In this document: piece after piece, positions 1 to 10,629 of the stretch
How the letters are laid out: the number at the start of each line of letters is the position of its first letter
How positions within the stretch are numbered: the first letter of the stretch is position 1
DNA from: Sphingomonas xanthus
GTDB lineage: Bacteria > Pseudomonadota > Alphaproteobacteria > Sphingomonadales > Sphingomonadaceae
Assembly (NCBI RefSeq): GCF_007998985.1
Contig: NZ_CP041659.1
Coordinates: 2,044,001-2,108,000, forward strand
DNA length: 64,000 bases
Direction of reading: 5' to 3'
The notes under the pieces: model-generated
What the model was told of the DNA's origin: nothing
Seen by the model: the letters and a program-made list of their open reading frames with translations, nothing else
Databases searched by the model: none
Translations under genes and position numbers: made by a program

Positions 1-1
1 T

Positions 2-385
2 ACCCCGTTCGACTTGGTAGAGGCGGAAAGCGAGCTGGTCGCGGGCCACCAGACCGAATATTCGTCGATGAGCTTCGCGCTGTTCTGGCTTGGCGAATAT
101 GCCAACGTCATCCTGATGTGCGCGCTGAACGCGATCCTGTTCTGGGGCGGGTTCCTGCCGCCAATCGACTGGGCTCCGCTCTATTATGTCCCGGGTATCC
201 TCTGGCTGTTCGCCAAGATCGGCTTTTTCTTCTTCGTCTTCGGCTGGGTGAAGGCGACCGTGCCGAGGTACCGCTACGACCAGCTGATGCGACTGGGCTG
301 GAAGATATTTCTGCCGCTGTCGCTGCTGTTTGTGGTGCTGATCAGCGGCTGGCTGATGTTCACGCGTTACGGAGGCGGGCTATGA
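2..385 (+). CDS. nuoH: NADH-quinone oxidoreductase subunit H (C-terminal part)
   Basis: Membrane subunit of respiratory complex I that lies at the junction with the peripheral arm and helps form the quinone site. The frame is open from the window edge, so the N-terminal two thirds are missing. The first visible residues read [16 protein letters not shown], the conserved NuoH loop rich in acidic residues. Three hydrophobic segments follow, and a conserved PRYRYDQLM stretch near the C-terminus. The stop overlaps the start of nuoI in an ATGA junction, as expected for a translationally coupled nuo operon. Identification is firm; only the start is unavailable. Confidence 0.95.
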   Translation, partial: TPFDLVEAESELVAGHQTEYSSMSFALFWLGEYANVILMCALNAILFWGGFLPPIDWAPLYYVPGILWLFAKIGFFFFVFGWVKATVPRYRYDQLMRLGWKIFLPLSLLFVVLISGWLMFTRYGGGL

Positions 386-864
386 TTGCACGCACCATAA
401 AGGCCTTCACGCTATGGGAATTCGTCAAGGCGCATGCCCTGACGCTGAAGTATTTCTTCAAGCCCAAGGCGACCATCAACTACCCGTATGAGAAGGTGCC
501 GCAGTCGCCCCGTTTCCGCGGCGAGCATGTGCTGCGCCGCTATCCTAACGGCGAGGAACGCTGCATCGCATGCAAGCTGTGCGAGGCGATTTGCCCCGCG
601 CAGGCGATCACCATCGAGTCTGAACCGCGCGAGGACGGCAGCCGCCGCACCACCCGCTACGACATCGACATGGTGAAGTGCATCTATTGCGGCCTGTGCC
701 AGGAGGCCTGTCCGGTCGATGCCGTGGTTGAAGGACCGAACCTCGAATTCGCGACCGAAACGCGCGAGGAACTACTTTACGACAAGGCCAAGCTGCTTGC
801 TAACGGCGACCGCTGGGAACAGGCGATCGCCGCGAACCTTGCCGCTGATGCGGCCTACCGGTAG
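382..864 (+). CDS. nuoI: NADH-quinone oxidoreductase subunit I (ferredoxin-like)
   Basis: Peripheral-arm subunit carrying the two [4Fe-4S] clusters N6a and N6b that pass electrons toward the quinone site. The 160-residue product has two classic cluster motifs, with Cys at 61, 64, 67 and 71 ([12 protein letters not shown]) and at 100, 103, 106 and 110 ([12 protein letters not shown]). An N-terminal amphipathic stretch precedes them. I start it at the ATG overlapping the nuoH stop rather than at upstream in-frame codons, because the family begins just before this hydrophobic helix. The length is normal for alphaproteobacteria. Confidence 0.97.
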   Translation: MIARTIKAFTLWEFVKAHALTLKYFFKPKATINYPYEKVPQSPRFRGEHVLRRYPNGEERCIACKLCEAICPAQAITIESEPREDGSRRTTRYDIDMVKCIYCGLCQEACPVDAVVEGPNLEFATETREELLYDKAKLLANGDRWEQAIAANLAADAAYR

Positions 865-879
865 GGGCCGCACACTTCC

Positions 880-1485
880 ATGATCGCGCTTTTCGCATTC
901 TATCTGTTCGCGACGCTTACCATCGCTTCGGCGGTGCTGGTGATCTTCGCCCGCAATCCGGTGCACAGCGTGCTGTGGCTGATCGTCGCCTTCTTCAACG
1001 CGGCGGGCCTGATGCTGCTGCTCGGAGCCGAGTTCATCGCAATGCTGCTGGTGATCGTCTACGTCGGCGCGGTGGCGGTGCTGTTCCTGTTCATCGTCAT
1101 GATGCTGGACATCGATTTTGCCGCGCTAAGGTCCGGCTTTACCCGCAACCTGCCATTCGGGCTGCTAATCGCACTGGTCCTGCTGGCGGAAATCATCGTT
1201 GCCGTGTCCGCCTGGAAGGCCGGTCCGGTGACTGGCGGCGCGGCGCCCGCGGCGGGAAGCCAGCCGAACATCGAGGCGGTCGGCGAACTGCTCTACACGC
1301 GCTTTCTCTTCCCGTTCGAAATCGCCGGCCTGATCCTGCTGGTGGCGATGATCGGAGCAATCGTCCTGACCCATCGAAGCCGCGGCGACGCGCGCGGCCA
1401 GAATGTCCCGCGCCAGATCGACCGCAATCCGGATGAAGCGATCCGGCTCGAGCAGCCCAAGGTCGGCGAGGGGGTGACGCTGTGA
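880..1485 (+). CDS. nuoJ: NADH-quinone oxidoreductase subunit J
   Basis: Membrane subunit of complex I, 201 residues, with about five hydrophobic segments. The conserved helix around residues 54-75 contains the [18 protein letters not shown] signature of NuoJ, whose pi-bulge region is linked to proton-path rearrangement. The C-terminal tail after residue 165 is hydrophilic and variable. It starts 15 bases after nuoI and ends in a GTGA overlap with nuoK. It is expected to be cotranscribed with the rest of the nuo operon. Confidence 0.96.
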   Translation: MIALFAFYLFATLTIASAVLVIFARNPVHSVLWLIVAFFNAAGLMLLLGAEFIAMLLVIVYVGAVAVLFLFIVMMLDIDFAALRSGFTRNLPFGLLIALVLLAEIIVAVSAWKAGPVTGGAAPAAGSQPNIEAVGELLYTRFLFPFEIAGLILLVAMIGAIVLTHRSRGDARGQNVPRQIDRNPDEAIRLEQPKVGEGVTL

Positions 1486-1787
1486 TCGGCCTGACCCATT
1501 ATCTCGCGGTCGCCGCGATCCTGTTCACGCTCGGTGTGCTCGGCATCTTCCTCAACCGCCGAAACATCATCCTGATGCTGATGGCGATCGAGCTGATCCT
1601 GCTCAGCGTCAATCTCAACTTGGTGGCGTTCAGCGCCTTCCTTGGTGACCTGACCGGCCAGGTATTCGCGATGTTCGTGCTGACCGTTGCAGCCGCCGAG
1701 GCGGCCATCGGGCTCGCCATCCTTGTCATCTTCTTCCGTCGGCGCGGCTCGATCGCGGTCGACGACGTCAACCGGATGCGTGGCTGA
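1482..1787 (+). CDS. nuoK: NADH-quinone oxidoreductase subunit K
   Basis: Small antiporter-like membrane subunit of complex I, 101 residues with three transmembrane helices. The second helix contains the conserved Glu in [14 protein letters not shown], one of the charged residues needed for proton translocation. It uses a GTG start that overlaps the nuoJ stop, and its own stop overlaps the nuoL ATG. Size and sequence are typical of the family. Confidence 0.97.
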   Translation: MIGLTHYLAVAAILFTLGVLGIFLNRRNIILMLMAIELILLSVNLNLVAFSAFLGDLTGQVFAMFVLTVAAAEAAIGLAILVIFFRRRGSIAVDDVNRMRG

Positions 1788-3841
1788 TGCACCCGATTCT
1801 CCTGATCGTCTTCCTGCCGCTTCTCGCCGCGATCGTCGCGGGACTTGGCGGCCGCCTGCTCGGCAACATGCTGTCGAAGCTCATCACCACCGGTACGCTG
1901 TTCATCGCTGCGGCGCTGAGCTGGCCGGTGTTCCTGTCCTACCTCGGCGGCGGCGCCGAGGCGCAGGTCGTCCCGGTGCTGAAGTTCATCGAGAGCGGGG
2001 CGCTCAACGTCGACTGGGCGCTTCGGGTCGACACGCTGACCGCGGTGATGCTGGTCGTGGTGACCAGCGTTTCCAGCCTCGTTCACCTCTACAGCTGGGG
2101 CTATATGAGCGAGGATCCCTCGCAGCCCCGCTTCTTCGCCTACCTCTCGCTGTTCACCTTCGCCATGCTGATGCTGGTGACCGCGGACAGCCTGGTGCAG
2201 ATGTTCTTCGGCTGGGAAGGGGTAGGCCTGGCCTCCTACCTGCTGATCGGCTTTTGGTATCACAAGCCCTCGGCCAATGCCGCCGCGCTCAAGGCGTTCG
2301 TCGTCAACCGCGTCGGCGACTTCGGCTTCTCGCTTGGCATTTTCGGCACCTTCCTGGTGTTCGGCACTGTCTCGATCCCCGCGATCCTCGAGGCCGCGCC
2401 GGGCATGGCCGGATCGACAATCGGCTTTGCTGGCATGCGCATCGACACGATGACCCTGCTGTGCCTGCTGCTGTTCGTTGGGGCGATGGGCAAGTCGGCC
2501 CAGCTTGGCCTTCACACCTGGCTTCCCGACGCGATGGAGGGCCCGACCCCGGTGAGCGCGCTGATCCATGCGGCGACGATGGTCACCGCCGGCGTGTTCA
2601 TGGTCTGCCGCCTGTCGCCGATGTTCGAAACCAGCGAGACCGCGCTGATGGTGGTCACCTATGTCGGTGCGGCGACCGCAATCTTTGCCGCCACTGTCGG
2701 CACTGTGCAGAACGACATCAAGCGGGTGATCGCCTATTCGACCTGCTCGCAGCTCGGCTACATGTTCTTCGCCGCGGGCGTCGGCGCCTATGGCGCGGCG
2801 ATGTTCCACTTGTTCACCCATGCCTTCTTCAAGGCGCTGCTGTTCCTTGGCGCAGGCTCGGTGATCCATGCGATGCACCATGAACAGGACATGCGTTACT
2901 ATGGCGCGCTCAGGAAAGAGATTCCGCTGACCTTCTGGGCGATGATCGCCGGCACGTTGGCGATTACCGGGGTTGGCATTCTTGGCGTATTCGGCTTCGC
3001 CGGCTTCTATTCGAAGGACGCGATCCTCGAGAGCGCCTTCGCCAGCGCCACGGTCCATGGCACCATCGCCTTCTGGATCGGCGCTTTTGCCGCGCTGCTG
3101 ACAAGCTTCTACTCGTGGCGCCTGATTTTCCTGACCTTCTTCGGTAAGGCCCGTTGGGCGGGCAGCGAACATATCCAGCATGCCGTCCATCATGTCGAAG
3201 AACATGAAGACGAAATGGTAGCCGACCATGACAGCGCGGACGATCATGGCGCGGTGACGGTCGAGGGCACTGCGGGCTATCACCCGCATGAAAGCCCGTG
3301 GCCGATCCTCGTCCCGCTGGCGCTGCTGTCGCTCGGTGCGATTTTCTCCGGCTTCCTCTTCTATTATCCCTTCTTCGGGACCGAGCAGGGGGCCGCTTTC
3401 TGGGCCGGCAGCCTGGTGCATGACGAACATCTGGTCCACGCCGCTCATGAGGTTCCGCTTTGGGTCAAGCTCACTCCAGCGGCGGTGATGCTGGTCGGCC
3501 TTGCGCTGGCCTATCGCAACTATATCGCCAAGCCGGGCGCGCCGGCGGCATTCGTCGCCATGTTCCCGGGCCTGCACCGCTTCTTGATGCACAAATGGTA
3601 TTTCGACGAAATCTACCATCTGCTGTTCGTGCGCCCGTCGCTGGCCCTAGGCCGCTTCTTCTGGAAGCGCGGCGATGAACAGACCATCGACCGCTTTGGT
3701 CCGCACGGGGCAGCCTATGCGGTCGGTATCGGGAACCGCGTCACCGCGCGGCTGCAGTCCGGATATGTCTATAGCTATGCCCTTGTCATGCTGCTCGGCC
3801 TGATCGGCGCCGCGACCTGGGTCTTCTGGTGGGTGAAATGA
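1787..3841 (+). CDS. nuoL: NADH-quinone oxidoreductase subunit L
   Basis: Distal proton-pumping subunit of complex I, related to Mrp antiporters. The 684-residue product has the usual run of hydrophobic helices, the conserved [18 protein letters not shown] segment and a lysine-containing helix ([35 protein letters not shown] in parts). A hydrophilic, His- and Asp/Glu-rich loop at about residues 460-500 separates the core from the C-terminal helices; such an insertion is common in this class. It starts in an overlap with nuoK and ends in an ATGA overlap with nuoM. Confidence 0.97.
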   Translation: MHPILLIVFLPLLAAIVAGLGGRLLGNMLSKLITTGTLFIAAALSWPVFLSYLGGGAEAQVVPVLKFIESGALNVDWALRVDTLTAVMLVVVTSVSSLVHLYSWGYMSEDPSQPRFFAYLSLFTFAMLMLVTADSLVQMFFGWEGVGLASYLLIGFWYHKPSANAAALKAFVVNRVGDFGFSLGIFGTFLVFGTVSIPAILEAAPGMAGSTIGFAGMRIDTMTLLCLLLFVGAMGKSAQLGLHTWLPDAMEGPTPVSALIHAATMVTAGVFMVCRLSPMFETSETALMVVTYVGAATAIFAATVGTVQNDIKRVIAYSTCSQLGYMFFAAGVGAYGAAMFHLFTHAFFKALLFLGAGSVIHAMHHEQDMRYYGALRKEIPLTFWAMIAGTLAITGVGILGVFGFAGFYSKDAILESAFASATVHGTIAFWIGAFAALLTSFYSWRLIFLTFFGKARWAGSEHIQHAVHHVEEHEDEMVADHDSADDHGAVTVEGTAGYHPHESPWPILVPLALLSLGAIFSGFLFYYPFFGTEQGAAFWAGSLVHDEHLVHAAHEVPLWVKLTPAAVMLVGLALAYRNYIAKPGAPAAFVAMFPGLHRFLMHKWYFDEIYHLLFVRPSLALGRFFWKRGDEQTIDRFGPHGAAYAVGIGNRVTARLQSGYVYSYALVMLLGLIGAATWVFWWVK

Positions 3842-5367
3842 GCCAGTTGCCGATCCTTTCCGTCCTGATTGCGCTGCCGCTCCTTGCGGCGGTGGTCGCC
3901 CTGTTCCAGTCGGCCAATGGCGCACGCTGGAATGCGCTACTGACCACGCTCGTCAGCCTGGGCCTCGGGGTCTGGCTGTGGGGTACTTACAACCCCGACG
4001 GGGCGCAGTGGCAGTTCGTCGAGCGGTTCGAGCTCGGCGGAGGCATTGCCTGGGCGCTGGGCATCGACGGCATCGCCTTGATGCTGATCATGCTGACCCT
4101 GTTCCTGATGCCTATCTGCATCGGCGCCAGCTGGCGGGCGATCGACAAGCGGGTGCCCGAATATATGGCGGCCTTCCTGCTGATGCAGGCGCTGATGATC
4201 GGCGTGTTTGCAGCGCAGGACCTCCTACTGTTCTACATCTTCTTCGAAGGCGGCCTCATTCCGATGTATTTGATCATCGGCATCTGGGGAGGCGTCGAAC
4301 GGATCAAGGCCAGCTATAAATTCTTCCTCTACACCCTGGCGGGGTCGGTGCTGATGCTGATCGCCATGCTGGCGATGATCTGGACCGCGGGTACCAGTTC
4401 GATCCCCGAGCTGATGGCCTATGATTTCGCGCCCAACCTCCAATGGTGGCTGTGGCTGGCCTTCTTCGCCAGTTTCGCGGTCAAGATGCCGATGTGGCCC
4501 GTCCACACCTGGCTTCCTGACGCGCACGTGCAGGCGCCCACGGCAGGCTCGGTGATACTTGCCGGGGTGTTGCTGAAGATGGGGGGCTATGGCTTCATCC
4601 GGTTCAGCCTGCCGATGTTCCCGGAAGCCTCGGCCCAGTTCGTGCCGTTCGTGTTCGTCCTGTCGGGTATCGCCGTCGTGGTCACCTCGCTGATCGCGCT
4701 GGTCCAGCACGACATGAAGAAGCTGATCGCCTATTCCTCGGTCGCGCATATGGCGTTCGTCACCTTCGGCCTGTTCGCCTTCAACCGGCAGGGCATCGAA
4801 GGGGCGATGATCGTCATGCTCAGCCACGGCCTGGTGTCGGGAGCGCTCTTCCTATGCGTCGGTGTCATCTACGATCGCCTGCACACCAGGGAAATCTCCC
4901 GCTACGGGGGACTGGCGGACAATATGCCGCTTTATTCGCTGTTGTTCTTGCTGTTCACCATGGCCAGCGTCGGCCTTCCGGGGACCAGCGGCTTCGTCGG
5001 CGAATTTTTGAGCCTGGTCGGCACCTATGAAGTGTCGAGTTGGGCGGCGATCATCGCCACGACCGGCATCATCCTCGGCGCCGCTTATATGCTCCTCCTC
5101 TACTGGCGCGTTTGCTATGGCAGGCTGGTCCATGCCGATGCGGCGGCAATGAAGGATCTCAGTCTCCGTGAGGCATGGCTTCTCGCGCCAATTGCGGCGG
5201 TTGTGCTGTGGATGGGCGTCTATCCGGAAAGCTTCATGAGGCCGATGCGTGCCGATGTCGGCCGGCTGATCGAACGGATCGAACGCGCCAAGCCTGCGGG
5301 CGACGCCCATGTCACGGCGGGCAAGCCCGCCGCGGCCCAATCCCACTCAGCTGTGGAAGCGCATTGA
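3838..5367 (+). CDS. nuoM: NADH-quinone oxidoreductase subunit M
   Basis: Antiporter-like proton-pumping subunit of complex I, 509 residues, almost entirely hydrophobic. Typical motifs are [18 protein letters not shown], with its conserved Glu, and [30 protein letters not shown] prefer the ATG at 3838, in an ATGA overlap with nuoL, over an in-frame GTG at 3829, because the family starts at this point. The Ala-rich C-terminal tail is variable. The stop overlaps the nuoN start. Confidence 0.97.
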   Translation: MSQLPILSVLIALPLLAAVVALFQSANGARWNALLTTLVSLGLGVWLWGTYNPDGAQWQFVERFELGGGIAWALGIDGIALMLIMLTLFLMPICIGASWRAIDKRVPEYMAAFLLMQALMIGVFAAQDLLLFYIFFEGGLIPMYLIIGIWGGVERIKASYKFFLYTLAGSVLMLIAMLAMIWTAGTSSIPELMAYDFAPNLQWWLWLAFFASFAVKMPMWPVHTWLPDAHVQAPTAGSVILAGVLLKMGGYGFIRFSLPMFPEASAQFVPFVFVLSGIAVVVTSLIALVQHDMKKLIAYSSVAHMAFVTFGLFAFNRQGIEGAMIVMLSHGLVSGALFLCVGVIYDRLHTREISRYGGLADNMPLYSLLFLLFTMASVGLPGTSGFVGEFLSLVGTYEVSSWAAIIATTGIILGAAYMLLLYWRVCYGRLVHADAAAMKDLSLREAWLLAPIAAVVLWMGVYPESFMRPMRADVGRLIERIERAKPAGDAHVTAGKPAAAQSHSAVEAH

Positions 5368-6800
5368 TGAACTTCGCCGCTATCCTTCCCGAGATCATCC
5401 TGACAGTCGGCGCCCTTACGCTGATGATGGTCGCGGCATTCATGGGCCGCAAGGGCAGCAGCCTGTGCAGCTGGGCCGCGGTCGCATTGCTGCTCGGAGC
5501 GGCCGTGACGCTGCTCGGGGCGCCGCAGCACGCGGGTCCCCTGTTCGGCGGGTTGATCGAAGCCGACGGCTTCTCGGCCTTCGGCAAGCTCGTCATCTAC
5601 CTGTGCGCGGCGGTCGCGGTGGTCATGGCCCACAACTGGTTCGAACGCGATTTCGAACATGCCGCCGAATATCCGGTGCTGATCCTGCTTTCGGCGATCG
5701 GCATGTCGGTGATGGTTTCGGCGACCAATCTCATGTCGCTCTATGTCGGGCTCGAGCTTCAAAGCCTGTCGGCCTATGTCCTTGCCTCCTACCGCCGCAC
5801 CGATGAGCGGTCGGCAGAGGCCGGCCTGAAATATTTCGTGTTGGGAGGGCTCGCGTCGGGCATCCTGCTCTACGGCATTTCGCTGATCTACGGCTTTACC
5901 GGAACAACCCAGTTCGAGGGCATCGCCGCGGCATTTGAGCGCGAGGGGACTCAGTCGATCGGCCTGCTGTTCGGCCTAGTGTTCATGCTTGCTGGCCTTG
6001 CCTTCAAGATCAGCGCGGTGCCGTTCCATATGTGGACGCCCGATGTCTACGAAGGCGCACCGACTCCGGTCACCGCCTTTTTCGCCTCGGCGCCGAAGGT
6101 CGCGGCGGTGCTGCTCGGCGTTCGGGTCTGTCTGGACGCGTTTGATCCTGCAATCGACGCCTGGCGGCAAATCATGACCTTCGCAGCGCTCGCCTCCATC
6201 TTCCTTGGCGCCATTGCCGCCTATGGCCAGACGAACATCAAGAGGCTGCTTGCCTATTCGTCGATCAATAATGTCGGCTTTGCACTGATCGGCCTCGTCG
6301 CCGGTGGTCCCGCCGGCGCCAGCGCCGTGCTTTTCTACATGGCGATCTATGTCGTGATGACGCTCGGGACCTTCCTTTGCGTGTTGCGGATGAAGGGGGA
6401 GGATGGCCAGCCGATCGAGACCATCGACAGCCTTTCGGGACTATCGCAGTCCCGCCCCGCCATGGCCGGCGCGATGGCGATGTTCATGTTCAGCCTTGCC
6501 GGTATCCCGCCGATGTTCGGTTTCTGGCCCAAGCTGATGGTGTTCAACGCCGCGGTCGGCGAGGGGCTGTACGCTTTGGCCATCGCGGGCATCCTCGGCA
6601 CGGTGATCGGCGCCTATTATTACCTGAAGATCGTGAAGGTCATGTATTTCGATGCGCCCGCTGCGCCCTATGCCCGGGGACAAAGCGCGATCGAAGGAGG
6701 CTTGATCGCGCTGGCCGCGCTGGTCGTCTCGCCGCTCGGCTACCTGCTGATCGGCCCGCTGGGCCAGCTGACCGACAACGCCGCCGGAAGCCTGTTCTGA
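5367..6800 (+). CDS. nuoN: NADH-quinone oxidoreductase subunit N
   Basis: Third antiporter-like membrane subunit of complex I and the last gene of the nuo operon, 477 residues. Visible family motifs include SLYVGLELQSLSAYVL, with its key Glu, and LAFKISAVPFHMWTPDVYEGAPTPVTAFF, with its key Lys. I start it at the ATG overlapping the nuoM stop, although the frame is open further upstream. It ends in a TGA that overlaps the likely CTG start of birA, which points to continued cotranscription. Confidence 0.97.
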   Translation: MNFAAILPEIILTVGALTLMMVAAFMGRKGSSLCSWAAVALLLGAAVTLLGAPQHAGPLFGGLIEADGFSAFGKLVIYLCAAVAVVMAHNWFERDFEHAAEYPVLILLSAIGMSVMVSATNLMSLYVGLELQSLSAYVLASYRRTDERSAEAGLKYFVLGGLASGILLYGISLIYGFTGTTQFEGIAAAFEREGTQSIGLLFGLVFMLAGLAFKISAVPFHMWTPDVYEGAPTPVTAFFASAPKVAAVLLGVRVCLDAFDPAIDAWRQIMTFAALASIFLGAIAAYGQTNIKRLLAYSSINNVGFALIGLVAGGPAGASAVLFYMAIYVVMTLGTFLCVLRMKGEDGQPIETIDSLSGLSQSRPAMAGAMAMFMFSLAGIPPMFGFWPKLMVFNAAVGEGLYALAIAGILGTVIGAYYYLKIVKVMYFDAPAAPYARGQSAIEGGLIALAALVVSPLGYLLIGPLGQLTDNAAGSLF

Positions 6801-7495
6801 ACCGTATCCGGATCGTCGACCGGCTAGGCTCCACCAATACGGCCTTGCTGGCCGACCGACTTGCGGTGGAAGGCGACTGGCTGATCGCGTTACGCCAGGA
6901 TGCCGGGCGCGGACGTCATGGCCGCACGTGGGAAAGTGTTGAAGGCAATTTCTTCGGTTCGACCCTGGTCCAGCTTCGTGACGACGATCCGCCAGCGCCG
7001 GCGCTGGCACTGCTTGCGGGCCTTGCCTTGATCGAAGCGGTAGAAGTCGCGGCGCCAGGTACCCCGCTGTCGCTCAAATGGCCAAACGACCTCATGCTGG
7101 GGGACGCGAAGCTGGCGGGGATCCTGCTGGAGCGGGCGGGGGATCGGGTGGTCGCCGGTTTCGGAGTCAATTTGGCGGGCGCACCCAAGATCGCCGGCCG
7201 CAAGACCGCCGCTCTGGCGCCTACTGCGACGATCGCTCCTCAGGCTTTCGCACCGCTGCTGGCAGGAAAATTCGCCCAATTGCTGACAGTCTGGCGATCG
7301 GCCGACCCGGCACAGTTCGCCCAAGCCTGGCAGGCCCGCGCCCATCCGATCGGCACGCCGCTTGAGGTCCATAGCGGGCCCGGCGAACGGGTTCTTGGGA
7401 CGTTTGACGGAATCGAGGCCGACGGGGCGATGCGGCTGCGTAAGGCCGGCGGCGAGGTCGATGTCATTCGCGCCGGCGACGTCCTGCTCGGCTAA
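6797..7495 (+). CDS. birA: Biotin--[acetyl-CoA-carboxylase] ligase
   Basis: Activates biotin with ATP and attaches it to the biotin carboxyl carrier protein of acetyl-CoA carboxylase and related enzymes. The 232-residue product has the biotinyl-AMP loop GRGRHGR (about 37-43) and KWPNDLML (about 94-101), followed by a C-terminal SH3-like domain. It lacks the N-terminal DNA-binding domain of the E. coli enzyme, as is usual in alphaproteobacteria. No ATG, GTG or TTG is available before the conserved N-terminus, so I place the start at a CTG that overlaps the nuoN stop. The exact start is uncertain; the function is not. Confidence 0.88.
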   Translation: MNRIRIVDRLGSTNTALLADRLAVEGDWLIALRQDAGRGRHGRTWESVEGNFFGSTLVQLRDDDPPAPALALLAGLALIEAVEVAAPGTPLSLKWPNDLMLGDAKLAGILLERAGDRVVAGFGVNLAGAPKIAGRKTAALAPTATIAPQAFAPLLAGKFAQLLTVWRSADPAQFAQAWQARAHPIGTPLEVHSGPGERVLGTFDGIEADGAMRLRKAGGEVDVIRAGDVLLG

Positions 7496-7890
7496 AAGTC
7501 GGAAATTCCGAACCGCGCCACGCCCTTGTTCTTGCTCGGCGGGTCGAGGACGCTGGTGTCGAGCGCAAGCGGCTCGCCAATCCAGGTTGCGAGGCTGCCA
7601 TGATCGGCCAGATCGTCATCGGTCAGCGGATGAACCAGGGCGCGAAGTCCCGTTGGTGCAATCATTGCCATGACCCGGTCGACGGCCTTCCTCCTGAAAT
7701 GCACTTCGAACTGGGGCATCGGATGCGGACCGACTGGTCCGTCGGTCATCCGACCGACGAATTCTATCGGCGGCCCGGCCTGAGCTCCATTCAAGGCCGC
7801 GAATTGCGCATGAAGGGCCTCCGCCGCGGCCCGTTCGGCATCGTCGAAATAGACATGGGCATGATAAGGCGGGTCGTCGGTCATCGCCAT
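7492..7890 (-). CDS. DOPA 4,5-dioxygenase family protein
   Basis: A 132-residue cytoplasmic protein of the DOPA 4,5-dioxygenase-like family. It has the conserved YHAHVYF near the N-terminus, GPHPMPQFEVHF in the middle and HPLTDDDLADH in the C-terminal half; these His residues are the likely metal ligands. Family members in fungi and plants cleave aromatic catechols extradiolically, but bacterial substrates are mostly unknown. It lies on the opposite strand between birA and coaX, overlapping the birA 3' end by 4 bases, so it interrupts an otherwise co-directional block. Confidence 0.85.
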   Translation of the reverse strand: MAMTDDPPYHAHVYFDDAERAAAEALHAQFAALNGAQAGPPIEFVGRMTDGPVGPHPMPQFEVHFRRKAVDRVMAMIAPTGLRALVHPLTDDDLADHGSLATWIGEPLALDTSVLDPPSKNKGVARFGISDF

Positions 7891-7955
7891 TTTCTACGTC
7901 GGCCAACGCAGTTGGTCGAGTTGTGAAGCGGCACGGACGAGGCTAGGGCATCGCC

Positions 7956-8732
7956 ATGCTGCTTACGATCGATGTCGGGAACACCAATGTCGTCTTCGCG
8001 CTGGTCAAAGAGGGCGATATCGTCGCCCGCTGGCGCATCGCCACCGACCCGCGCCGGACGGCCGATGAATATGCCGTCTGGCTTCACCAGCTTCTGGAAC
8101 TGGAAGGGTTTGCCCGGTCGGACGTCGATACGGTGGCGATCGGCACGGTCGTCCCGCGCGCGCTGCACAATCTCGACGTCCTGGCGCAGAAATATTTCGG
8201 GGTAAAGCCGCTGGTGGCGGGGCAGGGGGCGGCATCCTGGCCGATCATGCTCGACGTTCCCGAGCCGCAAAGCGTCGGGGCGGACCGGGTGCTCAACGCG
8301 ATGGCCGCGCATGCCCTCCATCCGGGAGATCTCATCGTCATCGATTTTGGCACCGCGACAACGTTTGACGTGATCGATTATGACGGCGCCTATAAGGGCG
8401 GGATCATTGCCCCCGGCATCAACCTCAGTCTCGATGCGCTGGTTGCGGCCGCGGCGAAGCTCCCGCGGATCGCAATCGCTGCCCCGGCGGATGACAGCCT
8501 TGTCGGCCGCACCACCGAGACGCAGATGCTGATCGGCGTTTATTGGGGTTATGTGGCGATGATCGAGGGACTGGTGCAACGGCTGAAGGCCGAAATCGGA
8601 CGGCCGGTGAAGGTCATCGCAACCGGCGGTCTTGCAATCCTCTTCGACAAGCACACAGGGGCGTTCGATGCTATCGAGCCCGATCTCACTATTCAGGGCC
8701 TGGCCCAAATCGCTGCGGGAGCGCGCGCATGA
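7956..8732 (+). CDS. coaX: Type III pantothenate kinase
   Basis: Phosphorylates pantothenate, the first step of coenzyme A synthesis. The 258-residue product begins with the acetate/sugar-kinase-fold phosphate motif DVGNTN (6-11). It also has GADRVLN and [10 protein letters not shown], which contain the catalytic and cation-binding Asp residues of the CoaX family. The type III enzyme is normally insensitive to feedback by CoA. It overlaps the next gene, rnj, in an ATGA junction, and the pair follows birA as in many alphaproteobacteria. Confidence 0.97.
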   Translation: MLLTIDVGNTNVVFALVKEGDIVARWRIATDPRRTADEYAVWLHQLLELEGFARSDVDTVAIGTVVPRALHNLDVLAQKYFGVKPLVAGQGAASWPIMLDVPEPQSVGADRVLNAMAAHALHPGDLIVIDFGTATTFDVIDYDGAYKGGIIAPGINLSLDALVAAAAKLPRIAIAAPADDSLVGRTTETQMLIGVYWGYVAMIEGLVQRLKAEIGRPVKVIATGGLAILFDKHTGAFDAIEPDLTIQGLAQIAAGARA

Positions 8733-10366
8733 CGCCGGGTGAAGAGTTATTGTTCCTGGCTCTTGGCGGATCCGGGGAGATTGGCATGAACGTCAATCTT
8801 TACGGTTGCCGGGGCAAGTGGCTGATGGCCGACCTCGGCCTGACGTTTGCGGACACCGATTATCCCGGCATCGACCTGATCCTTCCCGATCTCGATTTTA
8901 TCGAGCAGCGGATGAAGGACCTCGTCGGCATCGTCCTGACCCATGGTCATGAAGACCATATCGGCGCGCTTCCCTATCTCGCCGCGGACCTCAAGGTGCC
9001 GCTTTACGCGACGCCCTTTACCGCGGGATTGATCGCCGGGAAGCTGGAAGAGGAGGGGCTGACCGGACAGGTCAAGCTCAACATCGTCGAGCGCGGCGGA
9101 TCGATCGACCTCGATCCATTTCGCGTGACCTATGTCGCGCTGGCCCACTCGATCCCGGAAGGCAATGGCCTGCTGATCGAAACGCCCCATGGTAACATCT
9201 TCCATACCGGCGACTGGAAGGTCGACGAAACGCCCGTCCTTGGCGAGGCTCCAAGCGTCGAGAGGCTGACCCGGATCGGCGATGACGGCGTGCTGGCGCT
9301 GGTCTGCGATTCCACCAATGTGTTCCAGGCCGAACCGTCGGGGTCGGAAGCCGGAGTCCACCAGGGCCTTCATGATGCCGTCGCCGCAGCGCGCGGACGC
9401 GTCCTTGTCACCACCTTCGCTTCCAACGCCGCCAGGCTTGAAACCATCGGCCGCGTCGCCAACGAAACCGGACGGCGGATCTGTGTCGCGGGCCGCAGCC
9501 TCGACCGCATCCTGCGAGTCGCCAAGGCAACCGGCTATTTGCGGGATTTCCCGGAACCGGTGCGGTTTGACGAGGCGATGCGCCTTCCGCGCGAAGAGGT
9601 GCTGATCATTGCCACGGGCGGCCAAGGTGAGCCGCGCGCAGCGCTTGGCCGAATTGCATCCGGACAGCACGAGCTAAAGCTGGGCGAGGGAGATACGGTC
9701 ATCTTTTCGTCGAAGGTCATCCCCGGGAACGAGATGGCCATCGGACGGATCATGAACGCGCTGGGGGATCTTGGCGTTCGACTGGTTACCGACCGGCAGG
9801 CCCATGTCCATGTATCGGGCCACCCCGGCCGACCGGAACTAGTGCAGATGTACCGCTGGATCCGACCTCAGATCGTTATCCCGGTGCATGGCGAGGCCCG
9901 ACATATGGCCGAACAGGCGCGGCTTGCCCTATCCGAAGGCGTGCCCAGCGCGGTTTATCAGAAGAATGGCGACATCATCCGGCTTGCGCCCGACGGACCC
10001 AGGAAAATCGGCGTCGAACGGACCGGACGGCTTGTGCTGGACGGTGACGTTATCCTGCCGGCTGACGGATCGACCATCAACGAACGCCGCAAGATGGCGA
10101 TCAATGGGATGATTTCCGTTGCCCTGCCGATCGCCCGTGACGGCAAGCTGGCCGGCAAGGCGCTGGTCCGCCCGTTCGGCGTACCGGTCGAAGCTGACCG
10201 CGACGATTTCATCGCCGATGCGGCGGATTCGGCGGAACGCGCCTATGATCCGGCGCGCGACACGGACAAGGTCCGCGAGGCCGTACGTCTTGCGGTGCGC
10301 CGCTGCGCCACCGCCTGGACCGGGAAGAAACCGGTCGTCGACGTGATGCTGGTAGAGGTGGCCTGA
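8729..10366 (+). CDS. rnj: Ribonuclease J
   Basis: Metallo-beta-lactamase/beta-CASP ribonuclease with 5'-exonuclease and endonuclease activity, used in RNA turnover and rRNA maturation. The 545-residue product has the zinc motif HGHEDHIGA (residues 72-80), further ligands in the [13 protein letters not shown] and HTGDWK regions, a beta-CASP domain, and the [10 protein letters not shown] and IPVHGEARH motifs in the second half. The start is the ATG overlapping the coaX stop. Alphaproteobacteria often carry RNase J next to coaX, in addition to RNase E. Confidence 0.96.
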   Translation: MTPGEELLFLALGGSGEIGMNVNLYGCRGKWLMADLGLTFADTDYPGIDLILPDLDFIEQRMKDLVGIVLTHGHEDHIGALPYLAADLKVPLYATPFTAGLIAGKLEEEGLTGQVKLNIVERGGSIDLDPFRVTYVALAHSIPEGNGLLIETPHGNIFHTGDWKVDETPVLGEAPSVERLTRIGDDGVLALVCDSTNVFQAEPSGSEAGVHQGLHDAVAAARGRVLVTTFASNAARLETIGRVANETGRRICVAGRSLDRILRVAKATGYLRDFPEPVRFDEAMRLPREEVLIIATGGQGEPRAALGRIASGQHELKLGEGDTVIFSSKVIPGNEMAIGRIMNALGDLGVRLVTDRQAHVHVSGHPGRPELVQMYRWIRPQIVIPVHGEARHMAEQARLALSEGVPSAVYQKNGDIIRLAPDGPRKIGVERTGRLVLDGDVILPADGSTINERRKMAINGMISVALPIARDGKLAGKALVRPFGVPVEADRDDFIADAADSAERAYDPARDTDKVREAVRLAVRRCATAWTGKKPVVDVMLVEVA

Positions 10367-10626
10367 TGCAGTGGACGTCGGTCCTGGCGATCTACTTCCT
10401 GATCTTCTGCCTGACCGCCTTCCTGATGCTGTCGTTTGGCGTGAAGACGCATGAAGAAGCGGGAATCAGCGTGGTGCCCGGACAGGCCGACAGCGCGCCG
10501 CACGATTTCAACCTGCCTCGCCATCTGCTGAAGTCGGCGCTGGTCGCGGCACTGCTGACCGCGCTTTACGTCGCCAATTATGTCTTCGGCTGGATCGGGA
10601 TCGAGGACCTCGATTTCTACAGCTAG
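10366..10626 (+). CDS. DUF1467 family membrane protein
   Basis: An 86-residue membrane protein with two hydrophobic segments (about 5-25 and 52-74) joined by a polar loop. It matches the DUF1467 family, which in alphaproteobacteria commonly sits directly behind rnj. No biochemical role is established. The start overlaps the rnj stop (TGATG). It is the last gene of the co-directional run that begins with nuo, and it converges with the gene on the other strand. In many relatives proS follows here; in this genome it does not. Confidence 0.85.
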   Translation: MQWTSVLAIYFLIFCLTAFLMLSFGVKTHEEAGISVVPGQADSAPHDFNLPRHLLKSALVAALLTALYVANYVFGWIGIEDLDFYS

Positions 10627-10629
10627 GCT

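Noticed and set aside
1499..3619. A 706-codon open frame antisense to nuoK/nuoL
   Set aside because: Composition is the Arg/His/Gln-rich pattern expected from the reverse of GC-rich membrane-protein codons, and nuoL is certain on the other strand.
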